Positions 9,030-16,705 of a stretch of 64,000 nucleotides of DNA are shown piece after piece. The translations under genes were made by a program, and so were the position numbers. Under the pieces are notes generated by a model. That model did not search any database, was not told the DNA's origin, and saw nothing but the letters and a program-made list of their open reading frames with translations. This DNA comes from Actinobacteria bacterium HGW-Actinobacteria-1 (GTDB lineage Bacteria > Actinomycetota > Coriobacteriia > Anaerosomatales > Anaerosomataceae), in the NCBI GenBank assembly GCA_002841355.1, contig PHFB01000002.1:1-64000 (forward strand), given 5' to 3'. Position 1 is the stretch's first letter; each line of letters starts with the position of its first letter.

Positions 9030-9814
9030 CGGACGCCTCCCGCAAGCGTCGCGTCACGGAACGCGCCCTCGGCAGCGAGCAGGCGCCGCAACTCGACGCA
9101 GCGCTCAAGGAACGCCGCCGTTTCTCGGTAACCCTCTTCGCCCATTCCGGGGTTATCGACGATGGAAGCGACGCGACCCGGACGCGGCGACATCACAACG
9201 ACTCGCCTGCCGAGGAACACCGCCTCTTCGATGGAGTGCGTCACAAGCACCGAGGTGTGCCGGCGCTGCTGCCAGATGCCCAGGAGCAGGTTCTGCAGGT
9301 CTTCGCGCGTCAGCGCATCAAGTGCCGAGAGCGGCTCGTCCATGAGCAGCAGGTCCGCGTCGAGCGCAAGCGCACGCGCGAGTGCGAGCCGCTGGCGCAT
9401 GCCGCCAGAGAGCTCGCCCGGGTACGCCTCGGCGAACTCTGCCAGGCCGAGACGCTCGAGCGCCTCGGCGACGACCGTGCGACGCGTACTGGCATCGACG
9501 CCGCGAACCTCGAGTCCGAGCGCGGCGTTATGCGCGACGGACTTCCATGGCAGCAGGCCGAAGTCCTGCAGGATCAGTGCCGTGCGTCTGCGGGGACGCG
9601 CGATCGCCTCGCCGCCCACCAGCACCTCGCCGGCGTCGGCGGGCAGCAGCCCCGCAAGCGCCAGAAGCAGTGTGGACTTGCCGCAGCCCGAGGGGCCGAT
9701 GATGGCGATAGGCTCGCCGTCACCGACCTCAAGACTCATTCCCGACAGAGCCGGGACGTCGCGACCCACGCCAGCATACGTGACGGCGAGGTCTCGGACC
9801 GATACGGCTGCCAC
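9026..9814 (-). CDS. ABC transporter ATP-binding protein, SsuB/TauB type
   Basis: 262 residues; GTG start at 9814 with AAGG seven bases upstream. Walker A GPSGCGKST about residue 39, Q-loop in LILQDFGLLPW, signature LSGGMRQR, Walker B LLLMDEP, and the switch His in VLVTHSIEEA. It energises the permease encoded immediately downstream. All catalytic motifs are intact. Confidence 0.95.
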   Translation of the reverse strand: MAAVSVRDLAVTYAGVGRDVPALSGMSLEVGDGEPIAIIGPSGCGKSTLLLALAGLLPADAGEVLVGGEAIARPRRRTALILQDFGLLPWKSVAHNAALGLEVRGVDASTRRTVVAEALERLGLAEFAEAYPGELSGGMRQRLALARALALDADLLLMDEPLSALDALTREDLQNLLLGIWQQRRHTSVLVTHSIEEAVFLGRRVVVMSPRPGRVASIVDNPGMGEEGYRETAAFLERCVELRRLLAAEGAFRDATLAGGVR

Positions 9815-9823
9815 GGGGTGTCC

Positions 9824-10822
9824 TTACTCGGGCAGAGCCTGCACGAGATCGGCGTACGTGACGTCGGCCTTGAGCAGCTCCTTGGACTTCATCCAGGTGA
9901 GCACCGCGTCGACCTCGGCCTGTGTGGGAGGCGCGGCCTTCGGGTACGCGTTGACCGGGTAGGTGTCCTTGAGCGGCTCAGGCAGGCGCGCCTTGTCGAC
10001 GAGCAGTGCGCGGAAAGCGTTCGGGTCGGCGTTGATGACGTCCACTGACTGATCCCACACGCCGAGCAGCTCCTTCACAGTGAGCATCCCGCCGGGGGTT
10101 GCCATGAACTTGTCCGATACACCCAGCACGGTCTGCGTGAGATTCGCGCCGGTAGTGTCATCGGCAATGAGCACGGCGCCCTGCGAGACCGCAAGCGTGA
10201 GGAACGGCTCGGGCAGCGCCGCGGCCTCGAGTTTGCCATTCATGAGCAGCTCGAAGCGAACCGGCACCTTGGCGACGACTTCCTTCTTCACGTTGTCGGC
10301 CGGGACGTTCGCAGCGGACATGAGGCCGTCGAGCACGTACTCCTGGATGGTCGCCGACGACGTAGCGACCGGCACGCCGGCAAGATCCGCAAGCGTCTTG
10401 GCCTTGGAGCCCGGCTTCGCGACGATGCCGAAGCGGCCTTCCTTGGCGGTGGCGCCGAGCATGACGGTGGCCATCGAGACCGGTGACCCGCCAGCCTCAA
10501 GAGCAGCTGACGCGATGATGTCGCCCATGTACGCATCGATGGCGCCGGATGCGAACGCAGCGTCGCGCTCCTGTGCGGCCTGGAAGATCAGGATCTCTAC
10601 CGAGAGACCGGCCTTCTCGAACAGCCCCTGCTGCTCGGCGACCCACAGCGGCAGCGAATCCTCGGTGGGAAGCGTTCCGATCTTGATCGGGACGGTCTCG
10701 GTGGTGATCGACGTACCGTCCGAGACGGCCGGCTCGTCCTTCTTGGCGCAGCCCACCAGTGCACCCGCTGCAAGCGCGATGACAAGGAGCAGGGCAAACA
10801 AGCGGATACGGGTGGTTCTCAC
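9824..10822 (-). CDS. ABC transporter substrate-binding lipoprotein, NMT1/SsuA-like
   Basis: 332 residues from GTG 10822, chosen because GAGGAGG lies just upstream and because it places a lipoprotein signal (RTTRIRLFALL...LVGC) at the N-terminus. The mature part has the NMT1/THI5-like pattern: a strand start PIKIGTLPTEDSLPLWVAEQ, then QAAQERDAAFASGAIDAYMGD, and LADLAGVPVATS. It captures the substrate outside the membrane for the permease/ATPase pair. The ligand is unknown. Nine bases separate it from the ATPase gene. Confidence 0.9.
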   Translation of the reverse strand: MRTTRIRLFALLLVIALAAGALVGCAKKDEPAVSDGTSITTETVPIKIGTLPTEDSLPLWVAEQQGLFEKAGLSVEILIFQAAQERDAAFASGAIDAYMGDIIASAALEAGGSPVSMATVMLGATAKEGRFGIVAKPGSKAKTLADLAGVPVATSSATIQEYVLDGLMSAANVPADNVKKEVVAKVPVRFELLMNGKLEAAALPEPFLTLAVSQGAVLIADDTTGANLTQTVLGVSDKFMATPGGMLTVKELLGVWDQSVDVINADPNAFRALLVDKARLPEPLKDTYPVNAYPKAAPPTQAEVDAVLTWMKSKELLKADVTYADLVQALPE

Positions 10823-10860
10823 AGGTCCTCCTCGGTAGGTACGTACGACGTCGATGGAGC

Positions 10861-11478
10861 TTACGGACACACGGGGCGGCGCAGGCGGATCTCGTCGCGC
10901 ACCGGGATTCCGGCGAAGCCGGGGATGGCCTCGCCATGATGGTCGATCAGGATGCCGGTCTCGATCTCGTAGATCGCGAAGCCGTGCCGCTGGTAGAAGT
11001 GCAGCGCGGGAATGTCATCGTTGGTGGTGGCCGTCTTGAGGGCGTTCACACCCTTATCGCGTGCGGCGGCCACAGCGGCCTCGATAAGCGCGGAGCCCAC
11101 ACCCGAGCCCTGGAAGCCCGGGTACACCGAGAGCAGCACGAGCGCGAGCTCGCCGCGGTCGAGCGCGAGCGACACGAGGCCGGCAAACTCCCCGTCGCGC
11201 TCGGCGACGAGGTTCTCGGCGGAGAGGACGTCGAACGTGCGTCCGAAGGCGTCGACATCGGTCTCGCCCCAGGCGCGGTCGCAGATCTCCTCGATGTCGT
11301 GTCGGTCGCCAGGCGTCGCCGGCCGCACCGTGTAGTCGGCGTGGTCGCGTCCGGGCCGATGCTCCTGGCAGGTGACCGTGAGGCGCGCCTCGGTCAGTGG
11401 CAGGTCTTTGCCGCACACGGCGCAGCGGTACTGCGGATACGGCATCTCAAGTGATTCGTCTGCCCGGTCGGGTGTCAC
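10861..11478 (-). CDS. GNAT acetyltransferase with N-terminal zinc-ribbon-like segment
   Basis: 205 residues from GTG 11478, preceded by GGAGG at seven bases. Residues about 15-45 hold CAVCGKDL...TCQEH, a C-x2-C...C-x2-H pattern likely to bind zinc. Residues about 50-200 are a GNAT fold with the acetyl-CoA loop PGFQGSGVGSALI and NDDIPALHFYQRHGF. It sits 38 bases upstream of the ABC lipoprotein and may share its operon. The acceptor is unknown. Confidence 0.85.
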   Translation of the reverse strand: MTPDRADESLEMPYPQYRCAVCGKDLPLTEARLTVTCQEHRPGRDHADYTVRPATPGDRHDIEEICDRAWGETDVDAFGRTFDVLSAENLVAERDGEFAGLVSLALDRGELALVLLSVYPGFQGSGVGSALIEAAVAAARDKGVNALKTATTNDDIPALHFYQRHGFAIYEIETGILIDHHGEAIPGFAGIPVRDEIRLRRPVCP

Positions 11479-11524
11479 CGTGGGTCCTCCGTCACGAAAA
11501 GCGCCCGGCGGGCGCACGCGTCAC

Positions 11525-11530
11525 ATTATA
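11525..11530 (-). promoter_or_regulatory. Candidate -10 box for the GNAT/ABC operon
   Basis: On the minus strand this reads TATAAT, the consensus -10, 47 bases before the GTG start. No good -35 was found at the expected spacing, so the assignment is tentative. Confidence 0.35.
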
Positions 11531-11576
11531 GAATAGTCGCGAAGCATTCGATGCACTCTACCTGCCGAGGAGCGCC

Positions 11577-12464
11577 ATGTCCCGCATCCTGCCCTATCTC
11601 GATGAGTCACCGCTGGCCGCCGACGTGCTTTCCCGGGCGCAGATCGCGCTCACGGACCTTGACGGCACACTGCTCGGCCTTGGCGGGTCCGTGCTCATCG
11701 ACGCGGCTGGCGCACCTGCACTCACGACAGTCACCGCCATCACCGAGGTGAACAAGGCAGGCTTCGAGGTTGTGGTGTGCACAGGGCGCAACCGCATCCA
11801 GGCGGGCGAGGTCAGCCGCATCCTCGGCTGGAGCTCATTCATCGCCGAGCTTGGCTGCATAATCATGTACGACCGCCGCGAACCCGCCGAGTATCTCCTC
11901 GGCGATTGGCCGGAAGGGATGCTGCTTGAAGACGAGACGCCGCACCAGGCGATGACACGCTACGGTGCGCTGCGTGTGCTCACCGAGGCGTTCCCGGGCA
12001 AGATCGAGGAGCACGACCCGTGGCATACCGACCGAGAGGTCACGCACGTGCTGCGCGGCAACATCGATCGTGCGGCGGCGCAGGAAGCGCTCGATACTCT
12101 CGAGGTTCCGATCGCGATCATCGACAACGGGATCGTGCACCCGCCGCGACACACGCTTGTGGACGTCGAGGAAGTGCACGTCTACCACCTCGTGCCCAAG
12201 GGGACTTCGAAGGAGGCTGCGATACGCGTGCTGCTCGAGCGCCGGGGGCTTACACCCGACGAAGCCGTCGCGATCGGTGACTCGGCGACCGACGTCGAGA
12301 TGATGAACGCGGCGGCGCTTGGCATCCTCGTGAACAACGCGCTCAAGGATCCAAAGGTGCTGGCGGCTACCGAGGGCTTCGACACGATCGTGGCGACGCG
12401 TGCCGAGCGGGGCGACGGCTGGGCGGAATTCGCCCATGCATGGCTGGCTGCCAGAGGCCGCTAG
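11577..12464 (+). CDS. HAD-superfamily IIB hydrolase (mannosyl-3-phosphoglycerate phosphatase-like)
   Basis: 295 residues; ATG after CGAGGAG. Motif I is LTDLDGTLLG with the nucleophile Asp near residue 26, motif II VVVCTGRN, a conserved Lys in HLVPKGTSKEAA, and motif IV AIGDSATDVEMMNAA. The C2-type cap lies between motifs II and III. This set is typical of Cof/MPGP-like sugar-phosphate phosphatases. The substrate is unknown; no glucosyl- or mannosyl-phosphoglycerate synthase is nearby. Confidence 0.88.
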   Translation: MSRILPYLDESPLAADVLSRAQIALTDLDGTLLGLGGSVLIDAAGAPALTTVTAITEVNKAGFEVVVCTGRNRIQAGEVSRILGWSSFIAELGCIIMYDRREPAEYLLGDWPEGMLLEDETPHQAMTRYGALRVLTEAFPGKIEEHDPWHTDREVTHVLRGNIDRAAAQEALDTLEVPIAIIDNGIVHPPRHTLVDVEEVHVYHLVPKGTSKEAAIRVLLERRGLTPDEAVAIGDSATDVEMMNAAALGILVNNALKDPKVLAATEGFDTIVATRAERGDGWAEFAHAWLAARGR

Positions 12465-12479
12465 CGCGATTCCCCGGGA

Positions 12480-12508
12480 TTGCATAACCGCTGCTCAAGG
12501 CATACAAT
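12480..12508 (+). promoter_or_regulatory. Promoter of the magnesium locus
   Basis: -35 TTGCAT at 12480-12485, a 17-base spacer, and -10 TACAAT at 12503-12508. Transcription would start near 12515, just ahead of the M-box leader. Confidence 0.7.
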
Positions 12509-12540
12509 CGTCGGTGCCCTCAGGGGCGTTGACAACGTGT

Positions 12541-12710
12541 AAGGCTCCGTTCCGTTAGGTGCGGCTCCTGTTCGAACATAGGCCACTGCCCGGAAATGTC
12601 GAGAGACGCCAATGGGTAGAACAGCCCTCGCCGGCTTAAGGCGAAGGATAAGGTGGCTGGGCATCATTCGCCCTACGTCGGACAGTGCTCAAACTATGAC
12701 GAGGGAAGGG
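12541..12710 (+). ncRNA. M-box (ykoK) magnesium riboswitch
   Basis: Matches the conserved M-box core in order: CGTTAGGTGCGGCTCCTG (12553-12570), CACTGCCC, AATGTCGAGAGACGCCAATG (12595-12614), AACAG, CGGCTTAAGGCG, GGTGGCTGGGCAT, and CAGTGCTCAAA near the 3' end. This class folds around Mg2+ and turns off downstream genes when Mg2+ is plentiful. It is followed by an intrinsic terminator at 12770-12799 and then two Mg-related genes, as expected. Confidence 0.95.
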
Positions 12711-12716
12711 ACGCTC

Positions 12717-12740
12717 CGGACGCGCATCACGGCGTCCGGG
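12717..12740 (+). other. Hairpin between M-box and terminator
   Basis: CCGGACGC pairs with GCGTCCGG around a short loop. It lies between the aptamer and the terminator stem and may be part of the expression platform. Confidence 0.5.
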
Positions 12741-12769
12741 CGATACGCGCGGTTCCTTCGCGCTTCCGG

Positions 12770-12799
12770 CCCCTCGTCCATGCGGACGCAGGGGTTTTT
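12770..12799 (+). terminator. Rho-independent terminator of the M-box leader
   Basis: Stem CCCCT-CGTCC (12770-12779), loop ATGC, GGACG-C-AGGGG (12784-12794), followed by five T at 12795-12799. It lies about 60 bases after the aptamer and 140 before the GTG of the MgtE-like gene, so it is well placed for Mg-dependent attenuation. Confidence 0.85.
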
Positions 12800-12904
12800 C
12801 ATTGTCGTCAGACCTATAGCCGTGAGAACAGGACCCTCGTGACTCCATTCAGTCCGTAGGTCCCGGCTCCCGAACTTCCGGGGGGCGCGGGACCCCCGAG
12901 AGCA

Positions 12905-12927
12905 CCTTTCGGACGCTGTCCGAAGGG
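12905..12927 (+). other. Hairpin abutting the ribosome binding site of the MgtE-like gene
   Basis: CCTTTCGGAC (12905-12914), loop GCT, GTCCGAAGGG (12918-12927), paired over ten positions including one G-T. Its 3' arm runs into the GGGAGGGA ribosome site at 12925-12932, so folding could reduce translation. The stretch 12465-12938 otherwise holds promoter, riboswitch and terminator and no gene. Confidence 0.5.
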
Positions 12928-12938
12928 AGGGAGCTAGC

Positions 12939-14774
12939 GTGTTCTACTTGACCCGCATGTTGGGCAGGCCGGTGGTCGATGCCGCCGGTGAGACCATCGG
13001 TGCAATCAGCGACGTCGCCATCGCCACGCGCGAGGTATTCCCTCGCGTGACCTCACTCGCCTTCCTCGGCCCCGAGAAGACGCCGTTCATGCTGTCGTGG
13101 CGCAAGTACGTGGAGGCGATTGACGACGACCAGATCGTCCTGAACGTCACCCGCGACGCGCTTCGCTTCAGCTATCTGCAGCCGGACGAGATCCTGCTTG
13201 CCCGCGACCTACTCAACCAGCAGATCGTCGACACGCAGGGCATGAAGGTCGTGCGCGTAAACGACCTCAAGCTCTCCGAGTCGCGCCACCAGCTGCGCCT
13301 TCTCGGCGCGGAAGTGGGCGTCCGCGGTATCCTGCGCGGCCTGCATCCAGCGCTCGAACGGACCGTCGAGCGCATCGTGAAGCTCTTCGGTGGCTCCCTT
13401 GCCGAGGACATCATCGCGTGGAACTACATGGACCTGCTCGATCGCGACCTGTCGCACGTGCAGCTCTCGGTCACGCACAAGCGCCTGCACGAACTGCACC
13501 CGGCCGACATCGCCGACGTTCTCGAGCAGCTCTCCCCCGCCCAGCGGGCGAAGGTCTTCGAGCACCTCGACAACTCGCAGGCGGCCGACACGATCTCCGA
13601 GCTCGAAGACGCGTTCCAGGCCGACGTCATCGACGACCTCGGCAGCCAGCGTGCCTCGGACATCCTCGAGATCATGGACCCGGACGATGCCGCCGACATC
13701 ATCGGCGACCTCCCATACGACAAGGCCGAGGCGCTCCTTCGGCTCATGGGCGTTGAGGAGTCGGGCGCGGTCCGCGGGCTGCTCGGCTATCGAGAGAAGA
13801 CGGCCGGCGGCATCATGACGCCGGAGGTCACGACCGTGACCGAGGAGATGACCGTGCAGCAGGTCATCGACCACCTGCGCGGTGAGGCCGCCGAGAACGA
13901 GAGCATCTACTACATCTACGTCACCGACGAGACCGACCACCTGGAGGGCGTGATCTCCCTTCGCGACCTCGTGGTAAGCGACCCGGAGACGCTCGTCGCC
14001 GATATCGTCACCAAAGAGGTCATCACCGCGTATGTGGAGGATGACCAGGAAGACGTCGCCGAGACGATGAGCAAGTACGACCTGCTCGCCATGCCGGTCG
14101 TGGACGAGACGAACAAGCTTCTCGGCATCGTCACCGTCGACGACGCCCTCGACGTCCTCGAAGAGGAATCCGCCGAGGACCTCGAACTGGCGACCGGCCA
14201 GCGTGCCAAGACCGGCATCACCGGTATCTGGCGCTGGGTGTCGCGCAACGGCTGGCTCGTGGTGTGGGGCGCGCTCTTCCTGGTGGCCGCGATGATACCG
14301 TTTCCGGGAATCGCCATGCTCGTCCTGTTCGCAACGATCATCCTGCGCATCGCCGAGGACGTTGCCTCCCACGCGCTCTCGCGCGTGATCGAAACCGAAG
14401 ATGAAGAGGAGCGCACGCCGCTGTGGCGCCGCTTCGCAAGCGACGCGCTCGCCGGAACGGCGCTCGGTGTGCTCGTGGGCCTCGTAGCCGGCGCTGTGAC
14501 GTGGCTCGTGGAGGAGCCGTCCGGCGTGCTCGACCAGGGCCCTCGCATCGAGCTGGCGATCCTCGTAGGCCTCGTGTACGCGCTCGCCGTGCTCACGGTG
14601 TCGCTTATCGGGACACTCGTTGCGCGTGTTGCCGAGGGCGTCGCCCGGCGCGGACGGCGTGTCTCGGGCACCGCCATCACAGTCGTGCTCATGCTTGCGG
14701 GCATGCTCGTGTTCGCTGGACTCGCACTCGTCGCGTGGTACGTGCTCGCGTCCCAGGGCCTCGCCGGAATGTAG
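12939..14774 (+). CDS. PRC-barrel/MgtE_N/CBS protein with divergent membrane domain
   Basis: 611 residues from GTG 12939 with GGGAGGGA seven bases upstream. Order: PRC-barrel-like segments about 1-130, MgtE_N superhelix about 185-285 (LHPADIADVLEQL, then IMDPDDAADIIGDLP), a CBS pair about 290-405 (GGIMTPEVTTVTEE; VVDETNKLLGIVTVDD), and a C-terminal region of about 4-5 helices at 430-611. The glycine-rich GGNxGxQ-like signature of the MgtE pore was not found in the membrane part. It may therefore be a Mg2+-sensing regulator or partner rather than a channel (inference). It is under the M-box and 6 bases from the NRMT gene. Confidence 0.85.
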   Translation: MFYLTRMLGRPVVDAAGETIGAISDVAIATREVFPRVTSLAFLGPEKTPFMLSWRKYVEAIDDDQIVLNVTRDALRFSYLQPDEILLARDLLNQQIVDTQGMKVVRVNDLKLSESRHQLRLLGAEVGVRGILRGLHPALERTVERIVKLFGGSLAEDIIAWNYMDLLDRDLSHVQLSVTHKRLHELHPADIADVLEQLSPAQRAKVFEHLDNSQAADTISELEDAFQADVIDDLGSQRASDILEIMDPDDAADIIGDLPYDKAEALLRLMGVEESGAVRGLLGYREKTAGGIMTPEVTTVTEEMTVQQVIDHLRGEAAENESIYYIYVTDETDHLEGVISLRDLVVSDPETLVADIVTKEVITAYVEDDQEDVAETMSKYDLLAMPVVDETNKLLGIVTVDDALDVLEEESAEDLELATGQRAKTGITGIWRWVSRNGWLVVWGALFLVAAMIPFPGIAMLVLFATIILRIAEDVASHALSRVIETEDEEERTPLWRRFASDALAGTALGVLVGLVAGAVTWLVEEPSGVLDQGPRIELAILVGLVYALAVLTVSLIGTLVARVAEGVARRGRRVSGTAITVVLMLAGMLVFAGLALVAWYVLASQGLAGM

Positions 14775-14780
14775 CTGGAT

Positions 14781-16034
14781 ATGACCGAGGCGAAGACCAG
14801 GACCCGCAAGCGCACCGGCCTCTTCGCGCTGCTCGCCGTCATTGGCCCGGGCATCATCGCGGCCTCGGCCGGGAACGACTCCGGCGGCATCTCCACGTAC
14901 TCGGTTGCTGGCGCGAAGTACGGCTACACCATGCTGTGGATGATGCTCGCCATGACGCCCTCCTTCGCGATCGTACAGGAGATGGCGGGCCGCATGGGCG
15001 CCGTCACCGGCAAGGGGTTCTCGGCGCTGATCAGGGAGCGCTTCGGGGTGCGACCCACGTTCTTTGCGATGCTCATGCTGCTGGCAAGCAACGCCGCCAC
15101 CACGATCGCCGAGTTCGCCGGTATCGCGGCCGCTATGCAGCTCTTCGGCGTGTCGAAGTACATCTCCGTGCCGATCGCGGCCGTTGTGGTGTGGCTGCTC
15201 GTCGTGCGCGGCAGCTACCGCAACGTCGAGAAGGTGCTGCTGGCGCTCTCCTCGGTGTTCATCGCGTACGTCATTGCGGCCTTCCTCGCGAAGCCCGACC
15301 TCGGCACCGTGGCGACGGCGTTCGTCGTGCCGAGGATCGTCCCCACCCAGGCGTTCATCGCGCTCGCCATCGGTCTTACCGGCACGACGATCGCACCATG
15401 GATGCAGTTCCTGGTGCAGAGCAACATCGTGGACAAGGGCACGACGGTGAAGGAATGGGCGCTCGCACGCTGGGACGTCATCGTGGGCGCGATCGCAGCC
15501 AACGTGATCGCGTGCTTCATCATCATCACCACCGCGACCGTACTGCACCCGGCCGGCATCGAGGTCACCGGCGCCGGCGAAGCGGCACGCGCACTCGCGC
15601 CGCTTGCAGGCCACTATGCCGAGGCGCTCTTCGCCATCGGGCTCCTCTCGGCATCGGTGCTGGCGGCGGCAGTGCTGCCACTGACCGCAAGCTACGCGAT
15701 TTGCGAGGCGTTCGGCTGGGAGTCGGGCCTCGACCGCTCGTGGAGCGAAGCGCCGCTCTTCAACGGCCTCTACACCTTCGTCATCCTTGCCGGCGCCGCG
15801 GTCATCCTGCTGCCGGGTTTGAGCCTGATCGCGATCATGCTCGTGTCGCAGGTGGTCAACGGCATGCTCCTGCCGTTTTTGCTCATCTTCATGATGATCA
15901 TCATCAACGACCGCAAGATCATGGGTCGACACGTGAACGGGCCCGTCAACAACGTCTTCGCGTGGACCACCATCGTGGTCGTGATAACGCTCACCGTGCT
16001 GTTGCTCGGTATGACGCTCCTTGGGATTGGCTAA
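14781..16034 (+). CDS. NRAMP-related magnesium transporter (SLC11/NRMT type)
   Basis: 417 residues, about 11 helices, NRAMP fold. In helix 1 the canonical metal site DPGN is replaced by DSGG (within AGNDSGGIST). In helix 6 the canonical MPH is replaced by APW (GTTIAPWMQF). Loss of the helix-6 Met, which selects transition metals, is the hallmark of NRMT proteins shown to carry Mg2+ in Clostridium and Eggerthella. The M-box upstream independently supports Mg2+. Inner membrane uptake; cotranscribed with the MgtE-like gene. Confidence 0.9.
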   Translation: MTEAKTRTRKRTGLFALLAVIGPGIIAASAGNDSGGISTYSVAGAKYGYTMLWMMLAMTPSFAIVQEMAGRMGAVTGKGFSALIRERFGVRPTFFAMLMLLASNAATTIAEFAGIAAAMQLFGVSKYISVPIAAVVVWLLVVRGSYRNVEKVLLALSSVFIAYVIAAFLAKPDLGTVATAFVVPRIVPTQAFIALAIGLTGTTIAPWMQFLVQSNIVDKGTTVKEWALARWDVIVGAIAANVIACFIIITTATVLHPAGIEVTGAGEAARALAPLAGHYAEALFAIGLLSASVLAAAVLPLTASYAICEAFGWESGLDRSWSEAPLFNGLYTFVILAGAAVILLPGLSLIAIMLVSQVVNGMLLPFLLIFMMIIINDRKIMGRHVNGPVNNVFAWTTIVVVITLTVLLLGMTLLGIG

Positions 16035-16083
16035 CGCGAAATCTTAACGGCTGGAAAGTTCTATGAATGTCAGCTGCCTGCGC

Positions 16084-16089
16084 TATACT
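16084..16089 (+). promoter_or_regulatory. Candidate -10 box of the cyclo-ligase gene
   Basis: TATACT, 30 bases before the ATG at 16119. The -35 at proper spacing is poor. Confidence 0.4.
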
Positions 16090-16118
16090 TCCGAGGTCGA
16101 AGGGGGGAGGTCACCGAC

Positions 16119-16703
16119 ATGGCCGACAGCGAGAATGTCGCGTACTTGAAATCCGAAATGCGTTTGCGTGCGCGCGCCGCTCGCCGTGCAGTCATGCCCG
16201 AGCAGCGCGAAGCCGCATCCCACGCGGTCACCGAGGCGCTCCTCGCCCTTCCCGAGATGGTTGCGGCTCGCGCCGTCCTCGTCTACGGCTCCATGCCCGA
16301 GGAGGTCGACACCGCCGAGCTGATAGAGTCACTCTGGAGTCGCGGTGTTCGCGTTGCGCTCCCCCGCGTGCGCGGACGCCGAGATCTGCAACTGCACTGG
16401 CACGAGCGGGACCGGGAGCTCTGCATTGGCGCATATGGACTCAAGGAGCCGTGCCCCAAGGCACCCGAAGCGCTGCCCTCGGAGATCGATCTCGTCGTCG
16501 TGCCCGGCGTTGCATACGACCTCGAGTGCCGTCGCCTCGGACTGGGCGCCGGATACTACGACACCCTGCTGGCGGAGATGCGTGGCACGGCGGTCACGGT
16601 GGGAGTCGCCTTCGATGAACAGCTCGCACGCGAGGTGCCGTGCGGCGCGCATGATGAGCGCGTCGACGTGCTCGTCACCCCAACGCGGGTGGTCCGGCGG
16701 TAG
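16119..16703 (+). CDS. 5-formyltetrahydrofolate cyclo-ligase
   Basis: 194 residues; ATG after GGGGGGAGG. Converts 5-formyl-THF to 5,10-methenyl-THF using ATP. N-terminal KSEMRLRARAARRA binds nucleotide, and the C-terminal core VVVPGVAYDLECRRLGLGAGYYD is the family signature. Full length for the family (about 190). Convergent with the deacetylase gene, two bases between stops. Confidence 0.93.
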   Translation: MADSENVAYLKSEMRLRARAARRAVMPEQREAASHAVTEALLALPEMVAARAVLVYGSMPEEVDTAELIESLWSRGVRVALPRVRGRRDLQLHWHERDRELCIGAYGLKEPCPKAPEALPSEIDLVVVPGVAYDLECRRLGLGAGYYDTLLAEMRGTAVTVGVAFDEQLAREVPCGAHDERVDVLVTPTRVVRR

Positions 16704-16705
16704 GG

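Noticed and set aside
13209-15932. A 907-codon open frame on the minus strand opposite the Mg locus
   Set aside because: It lies antisense to two well-recognised proteins, is extremely rich in His/Arg/Asp as expected for a GC-rich complementary frame, and has no family motif or ribosome site.
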